Positions 11,849 through 22,165 of a DNA stretch of 64,000 bases are shown here, one piece after another; position 1 is the stretch's first letter; the number at the start of each line of letters is the position of its first letter. Under the pieces are notes generated by a model. The model saw only the letters and a list, made by a program, of their open reading frames with translations, was not told where the DNA came from and searched no databases. The stretch comes from Ceratotherium simum simum (taxonomy: Eukaryota > Chordata > Mammalia > Perissodactyla > Rhinocerotidae), in assembly GCF_000283155.1 (NCBI RefSeq), contig NW_004454179.1, positions 7,962,718 through 8,026,717 of the forward strand, in the 5' to 3' direction. The position numbers were made by a program, and so were the translations under genes.

Positions 11849-11998
11849 CAATGTTTCTCAAACTGTAATGTGCTTATGGACCATCTGAAGATCTCGGTAA
11901 AATGCAGATTCTGATCGGGTAGGTCTGGGGTGGGGCCTGAGAGTCTGCATTCTAACAAGCTGTCAGGTGGTGCCCAGGCTGCTGGTCTGCAGACTTCA
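11849..11998 (+). mobile_element. MER5A-type element
   Basis: 'caatgtttctcaaactgtaatgtgc', 'taggtctggggtggggcctgagagtctgcattctaacaagc' and 'ccaggctgctggtctgcagac'. A clear MER5A match. Confidence 0.85.
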
Positions 11999-12019
11999 CT
12001 TTTAGTAGCAAAGCTTCAG

Positions 12020-12203
12020 ACCAGTTGTTCTAAACCTAGCTGCCCAAGAGAATCACCTGGGGAGTGTTTAGGACTACGCTGCTGCCCAGGTGACCTCGCC
12101 CAGGTTCTGATTTAATTGGTCTGGGGTGGGGCTTGGGCGCTGTAGGCTTTTAGAAGCTCCCCGGATGATGTTAACGAGCAGTCTGGGCTGAGAACCACTG
12201 CCC
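12020..12203 (+). mobile_element. MER5-type element
   Basis: 'cctagctgcccaagagaatcacctggggagtgttta' to 'gaagctccccggatgatgttaac' and the terminal 'ctgagaaccactg' form a nearly complete element with its inverted ends. Confidence 0.8.
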
Positions 12204-12949
12204 CAGACTCGTGGTCCCCAGACGGGAGTGTAAGCTGCAAACTGATTTGAAGTGAAAAATGTTTCTGCTACCAAAATTTATCACCAGCTTGTTGAAGAAT
12301 ACGAAGAAAATCTATTTAGCTAGAGAGTGTCAAAGGAGAAGGCAGGATATGGAGTTTGGGGAAGAAAGCAGAGCAGGATGGGACTGCCTGAAGCAGAAGG
12401 ACAGCAGGCACCCGGAGTGACCTCCCATTTCCCACGGCTGGCTCAGGGGACCTCCTGTCACACTGCTGTGAACATCTGAATCTTTTGGGAGAACGTAGGG
12501 AAAAGTCAAAAATAGAATTAAAAAGTAGGTTGGAGTGAACTTGTTTGTTTTCTTGAATGCTTGTGCATCAAGCCCCTACTAGGTGTCTGAGCACTGGGAG
12601 CAGTACTCACACGCAGGGGTGGCAGTAAGTGTAAGTAAGTAGTGTAAGTGCAGTGGAGGACATCTGGGCAGAGCAGCCCGCAGGAGGCCAGGCTGGATTT
12701 CACAGCAGAGCTTGGGCAGAGGCACACAGGGCAGAGACCGGTACTGCCATCAGGAACGTGGGCCGCTCCTGCAGGGGCCGGTGTAGGGTGAGCCAAGAAG
12801 GTTCTTAACAAGATGGTAGAACTCATGTTTCGGGCAGTAAGAAGAACTGCTTTGTAATAATTATTTCTTAAAAATGCTCCATAAGCAAAATTCTTTAACA
12901 ATTCTCAGCAGGATGAATAGAGAGAGAGAGAGAAAAAAAAAAAAATAAA

Positions 12950-13115
12950 CCAAAGCCAGGAGTCAGGGACCTGGATTTGGATCTTAACCCACCCTAAACC
13001 AGCTGGTGACCTTGGGCCTCTTCCGTGATCGTTCTGATCTTCGGCGTCCTCATCTGTAACGTGGGAATATGACGGGCCAAAGTTTCAAGGGTTAAGTGAG
13101 CTCGTGCAGGCCTGG
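12950..13115 (+). mobile_element. MIR SINE, sense
   Basis: 'agtcagggacctggatttggatc', 'agctggtgaccttgggcc' and 'cctcatctgtaacgtgggaatatgac' follow MIR order. Confidence 0.75.
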
Positions 13116-14042
13116 GGCTGGGGGGCCAGGGGGGAGGGACCCACGCTTGTTTCCTTTCCTTTCGCCCAGAAAGTGCTAAGGTTAGACAGTCTTTAGACAT
13201 TGGATGTGGATCACATGCAGCCAAACTCAGTTTTCTGTGGCCTTGGGACTTTGCTGAATTGGGTCTGAAAACTGGTAACCAAGCAACCTAGGTCTCTGCT
13301 GTGGGGTCAGGCAGCTGTGGGGAGAGGCTTCCAGGGCAATTTCCAGGGCAAGCTTTTCCTTAGCAGTTATCGAAAGAGCCAAGGACCCCAAGCTCTCACA
13401 AAAGCAAGAGCCCCAAAGGCCTCAGATGTTGGGAATTAGCAGGGAGCACAGACCCTTTCCAGACCCCGCAGGAGGGCAGACGAGTGAGGGAGAGAGGCGG
13501 CTGCAGGAGCGCTCTGCCCTGTGGGCTGGGCCACCAGATCTACAGGGACCCCTAAAGGAGCATCTGAATTAAGGCATCTTTGGAGAAGAGCTAACAGAAA
13601 CTGCCCTGGCTCATTCACCCAGAATGACACTTCCTGTGGACCCTGGATGAGCCTGGCATGGTGCTCAGCAGTGCTGGGGTCACAGGGAGAAAGCTAGTCA
13701 ACATCTGCAGTACAGGCACTGGGTGCTGTGGAGGGAGCACAGAAAGAGAGAGATTAGCAAGGAGCGCAGAGCTAGGGAATGCTTCCACGGAGGTAGGGGT
13801 AGGGGAGCTGAATGTCAAAGGATGCTGAGAAGTTAGCTGGACAAGACAGGCAGGAGGAGGAGAGAAAGAAGAGCAGACAGAAAACAGACTCCTCAAAGGT
13901 CTGGAGGACCCAGCTGTCACCCCAACTGGCCCTTCTAGCAGTGCCTACTTCCAGGCCCCGCTCCCTGGGCCAGGAGTTAGGAGGAAGCTTCATCGCCCAC
14001 TCCTCAGGTTTCCATCCAGAGGACCTTCCATTAGACTAGAGC

Positions 14043-14268
14043 AGGGGTTCTCAACCATGGTGATTTTGCTCCCCGTCCCCCACCCCAGAACATCTGTCAG
14101 TGTCTGGAGACATTTTTGATTGTCACAACAAGGGAAGGAGGGTGCTACTGGCATCTAGTGGGTGGAGGCCTGGGATGCTGCCAAACATCCTACAACACAC
14201 AGGGCAGCCCCCACGACAAAGAATTATCCAGCCCAGGACATCAATAGTGCGAGATTGAGAAACCCTGG
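14043..14268 (+). mobile_element. MER20 hAT-Charlie element, full length
   Basis: Starts 'aggggttctcaaccatgg', passes 'gtgtctggagacatttttgattgtcacaac' and 'ggtgctactggcatctagtggg', and ends 'gagattgagaaaccctg', with both ends present. MER20 copies have been reported as regulatory sequence in mammalian endometrium. Nothing here shows activity. Confidence 0.93.
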
Positions 14269-14984
14269 AGGAGTGCAACATTCCAGGCCTCCCTCCTTCC
14301 CCTGCTCCCTCCTCCCAGGGGCTGGAGCAGGGACTTGGTCGGTTTGGAAGAACTGGGCAGGGAGAGCCCTTTTGGGACTTGCCTTCCTGCAGAGGCCACT
14401 CTCTGCCATGTGCAGAGCTTGGCCAGGCGGGCTCAGCCCCGCCCCCACCCACAGGGAGGACTGCAGTGGGAGGTGTGGGCACATTCGCAGGCCCCACGGA
14501 CCCCACTCCCAGCCAGGAAGCCTGGCTCTCCAAACAGCTGTATCTGTAACGATGGTGGCATTTTAATCTCCATCCGCCTGAGCCCTGCCTCTCTCCTCCC
14601 CCGTCTTTTTCTCTCTCTGGTGGTCCTGAATCTGAGCAGGAAAGTCAGATGCTATTCATTGGGTCCCTTCAAACCCCAACATTCAGACTGGAAATCCGGT
14701 GTCCTCTTTGGTTCTTACTTCTTCCCCATTCTTCACAACCACCGGATCGCCGAGTCAATTCCGCTCCGTGAATCTTGCAAAGCTGCCCAGTCTTTCCAGG
14801 CCTACCACCTGGGATTTGCCCCTTTATCCTTCATTTGCACAATAGCGATACTTGCTAACTGCTCCCCTCTCTTGCTCTCGGCTCACCCCACTTCCACACG
14901 GTTATCAGAGCTCCCTTTCTGAATCTTAGAGCTGATCGTGTCGCTCTTCAGCCTAATTTCTGGGACCCTGTACACAAGGCAAAC

Positions 14985-15185
14985 TTTTTTTTTTTTTTTT
15001 GCTTGAGGAAGATTGGCCCTGAGCTAACATTTGTGCTGATCTTCTTCTATTCTTTTGTATGTGCGACGCTGCCAAGGCATGGTTTTGATGAGTGGTGTAG
15101 GTCCACACCAGGGATCAGAACCCGTGAAATCTGGGCCGCCAAAGCAGAGCACTGAACTTAACCACCACGCCACTGGGCCAGCCCC
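14985..15185 (-). mobile_element. ERE tRNA-derived SINE, antisense
   Basis: Reads as T-tract, 'gaggaagattggccctgagctaaca', then 'gaacttaaccaccacgccactgggccagcccc', the reverse of a perissodactyl ERE with its tRNA-like head on the right. Flanked by a 9-bp target-site duplication aaggcaaac (14976..14984 and 15186..15194). Confidence 0.93.
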
Positions 15186-15235
15186 AAGGCAAACAGATTT
15201 TTACCGCAGTTTCATGTAACAAGTACTATTTGAGG

Positions 15236-15480
15236 AATGGGTAGTAATTATAACACTCACCTACCACCAACCATGTGCCAAGCACTACTCTAACCCTTCA
15301 CATAGATGATCTCATTTAATCCTCATAGTAACCTTGTGAGGTAGGCACTAGCCCCATTTTACAGATGAGGAAACTAAGGCACAGAGAGGTTAAGTAACTT
15401 GCCCAAGGTTACACAGCTAGTATGTTGTAGAGCCAGGATTTGTGTCTAAGCCAATTGGCTCCAGAATTGGTGTTCTTAGA
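15236..15480 (-). mobile_element. MIR SINE, antisense
   Basis: Nearly complete: 'accatgtgccaagcactactctaac', 'atctcatttaatcctcatagtaac', 'cccattttacagatgaggaaactaaggcacagagaggttaagtaacttgcccaagg' and 'cacagctag'. Confidence 0.95.
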
Positions 15481-15499
15481 CACTACCCTAAGCAGTTAC

Positions 15500-15920
15500 T
15501 CTCACTACACCAAACTTGTCATAAACCAAGTGAGATGAGAATACAGTGGAAGGAGCATCTGTGCCTGGGGCAGCTGGGGAAGGCCTAACAGAGAGGTGGT
15601 GGTGAGCTGGCCAAAGGGACAAGGCAGAGAAAGTGTTCCAGGCTGAGAGGCCAGTGTGTGCACGGTGGACGAGAGGGCTTGTGTAGCACAATGAAGCTCT
15701 GTGTGATTGGAGCACGATGTGGGCAGGACAACTGGTGGGAAGGAGTGTGGCTAAGGAGGCTGGAAAAGACCAGACTGTGGAGGCCTTGGGAGCAACATGA
15801 GCCAGAGGGTCCGGGAACAACCTGACTGGAGTGGAGTGTTAGAAAGAACACCGGGGCTGGAAGCAGAGTGGCCAATTAGGAAGCAAATACTGTGGCCCAA
15901 TTGCGAGAGAATGGTGGAGG
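15500..15920 (-). mobile_element. L2-like LINE segment, antisense
   Basis: Phrases such as 'aagtgttccaggctgagaggccagtgtg' and 'gggcaggacaactgg' resemble the reverse strand of the L2 3' region. It directly precedes the recognisable antisense L2 end at 15925, so they are probably one copy. Diverged and uncertain. Confidence 0.45.
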
Positions 15921-15924
15921 CTGC

Positions 15925-16065
15925 CATTCAGTCATTCACTCATTCATTCATTCAATATTCTTGTGCATCTACGCTACATCAGGCACTGCTCTGAACACTG
16001 GGAAAACAGCTGAGAGCAAAACAAAGCCCCTGCCCGCATGGAGTGCACAGTCTAATGCCTCAGCC
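15925..16065 (-). mobile_element. L2 LINE 3' end, antisense
   Basis: 'cattcactcattcattcattcaa', 'catcaggcactgctctgaacactggg' and 'cccctgcccgcatggagtgcacagtctaatg' are the reverse of the L2 3' terminus. Confidence 0.85.
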
Positions 16066-16409
16066 ATCCATGTTTCTGCACCCCATCCCCATCCTGGTCC
16101 TCTGCATTGCCAGCCTGGAAGACAAACGCCTCCCCACCCCCCAGGGGCCACCGTGTCCTATGCATCTTCCCCAGCACCAAGAAAACACAAGGCTTCCTCC
16201 TTCTTCCCTCCATCTGGAGAGAGCTCCAGACACTGCCTGCAGCTGCACTTACAGACTTGGTCCTGCTCCAGAGAAAGGCAGATGAAAACTCAGGGGACGC
16301 AGGCTAGGAGGTGCCACAGAGACCAGCAGGCTAATGAAATGGTGTTTCTGAAAGTGAGAGGACAAATGGATTCTCCTAGCCTTACGCACGGGGCGCAGCA
16401 GGTCGTTGA

Positions 16410-16580
16410 TAAGTATTATTAACTGCTCAGACTTCCTGGTCTGTAAAATGGGAAATGAAGTGCATTAATACGTGTTAGTGTTGAGCACAGTGCCTGGCAG
16501 GCAGAGAGTCCGTGTACGGTAGGTAATGGTAACAACACTCATACTGTTGCTCCTGCTAACAGATGTTTGTTGAATGAATG
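16410..16580 (+). mobile_element. MIR SINE fragment, sense
   Basis: 'cagacttcctggtctgtaaaatggg' and 'gagcacagtgcctggcaggca' form the MIR 3' half, followed by 'tgttgaatgaatgaatg'. Confidence 0.7.
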
Positions 16581-16759
16581 AATGCATCTCAGGAGGTGGA
16601 GCCCAGGCCCACTAGGTGCTCCCCTTCCGGGAGTACTTGCCACATGTTGACTGGAACACACAGGACTGTAAGACTTTGAGGAATAGGCTTGCTTCTGGTA
16701 CTAATTTGTCTGGGGACCCTAGTGGAGTTCTTTGACTTCAAATGCAGAAGCCCTCAGTT

Positions 16760-17300
16760 TACTGTAATATACACATTTATTCTTCAAACATTTAGTAGAT
16801 GTCTATGGGCCAGGCTGGAAATGATGACTAAGGCATGGCTCCTGACCTCAAGGAGCTACAGTCTACCAGGGGTGAGACACAGTTCAGAGTAGCACCAGGT
16901 ACAAAGTCCAGGTGTGGCCCATAGGAGGAGGGATTACCTAGGGAGGTGGGTGGGAAGGGCAGGCAGGAAAGGCTCTCTGGGGAAGGTGAATGGGGATTCC
17001 AAGGGGAGCTGCATTCCAGGTGGCAGAGACCTAGGGGTCAAAGGCATGGAGGTGACACAGAATGGAGTTGCATCTCTGGAATGCAGTGTGTGGGGTGTGG
17101 AGTGGAGGGAGAGACAAGAGGGGAGGGTGCAGAAGGTGGAGATACAGTCTTGGGTGAAGCTGTGTTGGGGCCTGTCGAGCCTGCTTTGCAAAGGTAAGGA
17201 AGGAGCCTGGAGTCACACCCTGGGGGAGGTTTAGTCGTCTGGCCAAGACATGATCAGACTCGCATTTTAGAATCTGGGCAGCAGTGTGCAGGCAGATAGG
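16760..17300 (-). mobile_element. L2 LINE 3' region, antisense
   Basis: 'aacatttagtagatgtctatgggcc', 'ctgacctcaaggagctacagtctacc', then 'gctgcattccaggtggcagag' and 'gccaagacatgatcagactcgcatttta' run in the order of reversed L2. Probably one long diverged copy. Confidence 0.65.
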
Positions 17301-17875
17301 CTGTTTTCTGAAAAGTGAGTATCACAGAGGGGTGGACATCCTGGGGCAGTGTGGGGCACCATGACCTCCAAAGTTCCTTTCCAGGCCTAAGAGTCTATGG
17401 GTCAGGGTTTTTTCCTAAATCATTTAAAATGCATTAGTCGACCTTGCTATTTAAAAACATCCTCCCAGGAATCTTTCTGTGAAGCAATGATTCATTCCCT
17501 AGTCTGTCTTCAGTGGAAATCCAGATGATCATCTATTCTATCAGCTTAAAGCAAGGTAAACCCACGCTGAGCTTCCTTGCAGCAGCCAGGTGGGAACAGG
17601 GAGGGAAGGGGAGTGAGTACCCAGAGGGTGAGGAGGAAGAGAAACTCCGCCTTGCTCAAGGCTCAGAGCTGGCCACCAGCTCACAGGGTGGGCCCTGCGT
17701 GGGCTCCTCACACCCTGCTTCATCAGTGGGACCTCTAGAGGTTTATAGAGCCCTGGTGCCAAGTGCCAGCTCTGGGAAGAAGGAGCCAGAAGGAAAGCTG
17801 CCTCACTGACCCAGGCCAGTTTGGAGATCCACTTTAATCCCAACCATCACCACTGCCCCAGAAGGGTCACCTACA

Positions 17876-18002
17876 TTCACTCATTCATTCCTTCACCTGC
17901 CGAGCACCCATCAAGCCCTTCCACATGTCAAGCACTGTGCTTGGTACTGAGTTTGTAGTTGAGAACAAAAGACACAGTGCCTCCACCACATGGCTTGCCA
18001 GG
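17876..18002 (-). mobile_element. L2 LINE 3' end, antisense
   Basis: 'ttcactcattcattccttcacc', 'tgtcaagcactgtgcttggtactg' and 'gcctccaccacatggcttgcc' match the reversed L2 tail. Confidence 0.75.
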
Positions 18003-19334
18003 CAGCACTTCTCCTTCCTGGGGACTCGTACTCTCCCACCTGCAAAAGCCTCTTTGGATATACATAGCTGCTCAGATGAGAGGTGCATGATTATGATTTC
18101 TGCGAAAAAGTCTGTTCTTAGAGACCAGGTGGAAGGGAACATGACATCACTTAGACAACGGAGACAGAAAGGGCCTGTCTGGTCGACTGCTCTGATTACA
18201 GGGACTGACCTCCAGAGGCTAGAGGCCCTGCCCTGGGAATGCAGAACATTCTTGGAGGAACAGGCATGAGATCTACGTAGTGATCCCCCCACCACAAGAG
18301 GAGTCTCAAGCGACTACCTACCTCCAATCCTGAGCGCAAGACCAGGGATGGGCCTTCTATGAGGAACACCCACCGAAGGACGCTCCCACCAATCCCACAA
18401 GAGTTCATCTGCCCATCCAGGGGGGATCGGGCTCCCAGGCCTGTGCCCGCTCCTGAGAGCTGTGTCAGGGTCTGTATAATGTGTTGGGTCCTTAAAGACC
18501 GATAGATATCAAAGGAAGGCAGGGATGCTAACGGAGAAATCCCCACTTGGGCGCTGCCCTCCAGGTAGGTGGAGGCTGCTGTTCGGGAGGGAAGTTCCTG
18601 TGGGCCCTCCTCTGGTCAACGGGACGCCCTGAGCTCAGCAGTGATTCCCGTGACCTTGTCACTGTACTTGTCGGGTGCAAACGAAGACAACAGTAACTGG
18701 AAACAGTGGGAAGGGTCATTTTACACCCTCTGCACTGGAGATTCTTCTGCGGCTAATTAAAGTAATATGTCAAAACGTCCCTTGGAAGAGATCTTTAAGA
18801 ATATGTCTGTTAAGTAAACAAGGTTTCACTAATTAATGACACGCCTTCCCATCCCCCATTGAAGTTCCTTGTAGAAGTTCCCTGTGCAAAGATGATTGAG
18901 AAGGAAAGGGTGGGGAAGTCGCCGCCTCCCCTTCCCGGAGGGACTGGGGACAAATCCAGTCGCTTGTCATTTGCAGAGCTATCAGTTTCTCCTCCGGATG
19001 TTGATCAGATTTCCTGGGCTGGAACCAACTTACAGGGCCAGGGTACTGGAATTTTTCCAAGAAGCAAACGCTTTGCTTCTGACGAAGTCAACATGATTTC
19101 TTTCAAGGAAAATTATCTTTCTTGTTTTTAAGCGTCTAGGGTTTTTGAAGGGCTAATCTTTGGGCTTTTCTCTAAAGATAATGATTATGATATACTTATC
19201 ATTTGCTAAGACCACTCCCCACCACACACACACACACAGAGAGGCATGGGGATGGGGAAACGATGCGCCCAATATTATACAATGAGTTAGTGGCATAGCC
19301 AGAAATAGAACTTTCCAAACTCCCAAATTCTTAA

Positions 19335-19425
19335 TAATAGCAATATTAATAATAGTCTCTTTATATTTTTCTAAGTGTTTTCACAGCTCACATTTAATCT
19401 TCACAACAACTTTGGAGGAGTCTGG
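19335..19425 (-). mobile_element. MIR SINE fragment, antisense
   Basis: 'taatagcaatattaataatag', 'aagtgttttcacagctcacatttaatcttcacaacaac' is the 3' half of a reversed MIR. Confidence 0.65.
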
Positions 19426-19447
19426 GTAAGTCAGTCTCAGTAGACAG

Positions 19448-19607
19448 CAGATCTGAGTTCCAGCTTTGCCACTCACTTGCTGTGCGACCCAGGCTGGTCT
19501 CTTCACCTCTCTGGACCTCGGTGTCCTCAACTGTGAAGTGGGAGAGTTGGATGAGAATACTTCTAAAATCCCTCCCACCTCTGACCTGCTGTGATTCTAC
19601 ACTACAA
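19448..19607 (+). mobile_element. MIR-family SINE, sense (MIR3-like end)
   Basis: 'gttccagctttgccactcacttgctgtgcgaccc', 'cacctctctggacctcggtgtcctcaactgtgaagtggg' and 'taaaatccctcccacctctgac'. Confidence 0.82.
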
Positions 19608-19619
19608 TGCTCTTCTAGT

Positions 19620-19803
19620 CCGGGGTTTCTCAGCCTTGGCACTATGGACCTTTCAGGCCAGAAGATTCTTTGTCAGGGGCTGTCCCGTGCGTTGTAGGAT
19701 GTTTAGCTTCATCCCTGGCCTCTAACCACTAGATCCCAGGAGTCCTCCCTACCCCAGCTGTCAAAATAAAAAATCTCCCAACAGGGCCAAATGTTTGGGG
19801 GGC
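19620..19803 (-). mobile_element. MER20 hAT-Charlie element, antisense
   Basis: 'ggggtttctcagccttggcactatgg', 'ggctgtcccgtgcgttgtaggatgtttag' and 'ccctggcctctaaccactagat' are reversed MER20, truncated at its far end. Confidence 0.88.
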
Positions 19804-20539
19804 AAGGGAAGCCCTCTAGTCACTGCCCAAGGACTTCAATAAGGTCAAGATCGCGAGTGGTTCAGTGGAAAAGGGTCTTCCTGTCCCCTTCTCTTCTCCA
19901 AACCCTTCACGCCTTTCTGCCCACTTTTCAAGTACAACCTCAAGTCCTCTGCTGCTTCTCATTTCTGAAACGCCCTAAGTGGTCCAGGGTGTGTTTGGTG
20001 TGATAATGAACCAATTGACTTCATACTTCCTCCTAAGGAGAGCTCACAGGTTTGTGCCCCCTAAGCAACCAGCCAGGCTCCCCAGAAATCCCTCGCAGAG
20101 CCCAGGTGGCCTGGAAGCCTGTATCTGCAGCCTGCAGGAGGCTCGGAGAGCACGGATTTGTCAGCACTCTTAAATCACTGGGCTCCGAGGAAGGCTTCTC
20201 CCAGCACAAAGATCCTTCCTTAGGAATCAATAGCTCAGGGCCTTCCATCACATTCAGAATTACCCTGGGACCTGTAAAATTTCTTTTCCCCAAGCATGGC
20301 AGAACCCCAAAATGAAAACCTCAAGGCGGGGGAGGGAAGACAGCAAGGAGGGAGCCCTGCCAAGAAGGACTTGTCCATCAGCCCAGATGTTGCTGTGAGC
20401 AGAGGCTGATGTGCAAACCTGGACACTCGGTCTCATCTGCTGGGAAAAGGAAGACCCAGTGTAGTTCCCAGTGATCCCACAATAATGTCCCCTCCCAACC
20501 GAATACCTCTTTACATCTTACCAAGGGCAGAGGCATGTT

Positions 20540-20705
20540 AAAGACTATCTTCTTTGATCTTCACTATCCTACTCTCATCATACAGTTGCCAGCCTTACCA
20601 TTTTGCAGAGGAGGAAACTAAGGCATGTAGAGGTTAAGTGATTTGTCCAAAGTCTCTAAAACAGTAAGCGGGGGAGCCAGATTCTAAGCCTGTGCCCTTT
20701 CCACT
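20540..20705 (-). mobile_element. MIR SINE, antisense
   Basis: 'ccattttgcagaggaggaaactaaggcatgtagaggttaagtgatttgtccaa' is the reversed MIR core. Confidence 0.85.
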
Positions 20706-21949
20706 TCACTGGGCTGTCTTCCCAATGAGAGTGGGGTGAGGGTCCACCACCTAGTGGGGTTCAGGAAAGGGGCAACTTCTTGTTTTCTCAGTACCTAACG
20801 CCCCTTCTCAAAGTCAATATCCTCTCCCCCATCCCAGCAAAAATCCGGAGATCCTGTGCTATAGCTATATTTTATGTAATTATATTCCTCTGGCCTCATC
20901 CAGAACCAGACCAGGTCTTGGGAATGCAGGCACAATTCTTCAGCCAGAGCTGGGAGCTGGTGCAGATCTCGAGCACAGCCTCTCGGCACCCCACTTTAAA
21001 GGAGGAGGCTGTTGCTCTCTGATGGTCCACATTATCCTACCACCTCCATCCTCCCCTGGAAGACGAAGACCCAACCTATCTGTGAGCCTGAAGGAGACAA
21101 GGAAACTCAAGCATCTTCCCTGGCAACAAGCATCCCTTGGGTGAGCCTTAGGGACAGAAGAGGATCTGCCTCTAGGAATTCTGGCTTGGCAGCCCTGGTT
21201 CCTCCTGAGGGTCGCCGCCAGATCTGCCGAGGCTCCAAGGGGGAACTCCATGCAGTGTGCAAAGGAGCAGGGTGGGGAGAGGAAACAGAGGGGGCAGCCC
21301 ACAGGCCACTCAGCAAACCTCCCTCCCAGGGTCCAGCTCAGATATCGACAGCGAGACTCACAGAACAGAAAAAGAGCAATGGAAATGGTAATATCTTTCA
21401 GGTCATCGAAGAAGCCCTAACACGAGGATTTTGCAAAAATAGAACATCCCAGCACTCTGACCTTGAGCTGGGAGCAGCAAGGATGGGGAAATGGGCAAAT
21501 ACTGGTTGGAAACTCTCCACTTCACCCGGGATCTGCGTATTGGAGGTCTCATAGGCAGTGGTGTGACTGCAGGATACAGAGACCTGCCTCCAGCACGCCT
21601 TAGCGGAGGAAAGGAAAAGCTCCAGGCCTGGGTTCCAAGGCCACTGTGAGCGACTGGGCACTTCTGATTCCTAAACGCAAGGATGGAAACCTGGAGCCGC
21701 ACTGCTGTTGCCTAAAAGACCACTTGGAATAATGAGACAAGATAATGGAGGAAGGGGAAAGAGCAATTAGGAATTTCTATTACCTGTATGTACAAGAACT
21801 TTATCTTCTCATTCTGAATAATAAATTCAAAGGAAACTTCCCCAAATTTACTAAATTTATTAATTTACCAATGTCTAATCAGTCAGCAGTTGTGAGTACC
21901 TATGTGCAGAGAACATAGGCCCACCTCCGTAGTAAAGAGGAAGCAGGTC

Positions 21950-22165
21950 ATGGGAGTGGAAAGAGCTCTGAGTAGAGGACTGGGAATCCTAGGACCTAGT
22001 CCTGTCTCTTCCACCAAATAGCCATGTGACCTTGGCCAAGATGCTTGCCTTTATTGGGCTTCAGTTTTATCACCTGTAAATTAAGTGTGCATGTGAGTGT
22101 TGGGGACAGGACAGGATTGGACTAGATGCTCTTCAAGGTTCCTCTCCTCTAGCTCTAATGTCCTT
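21950..22165 (+). mobile_element. MIR-family SINE, sense (MIR3-like)
   Basis: 'agtggaaagagctctgagtagagg', 'agccatgtgaccttggccaag', 'cttcagttttatcacctgtaaa' and 'tgctcttcaaggttcctctcctctagctctaatg'. The last piece is the MIR3 3' signature. Confidence 0.85.

Noticed and set aside
14335..14922. 195-codon plus-strand frame in CRTAC1 intron 1
   Set aside because: No recognisable domain, begins just past a MER20, lies antisense within an intron and has no homologue I recognise.
15892..16422. 176-codon plus-strand frame
   Set aside because: Starts inside an antisense L2 3' end and has no domain. A chance frame.
21012..21554. 180-codon plus-strand frame
   Set aside because: Low-complexity-free but with no domain or recognisable similarity, no splice or promoter context, and a length expected by chance in 64 kb.
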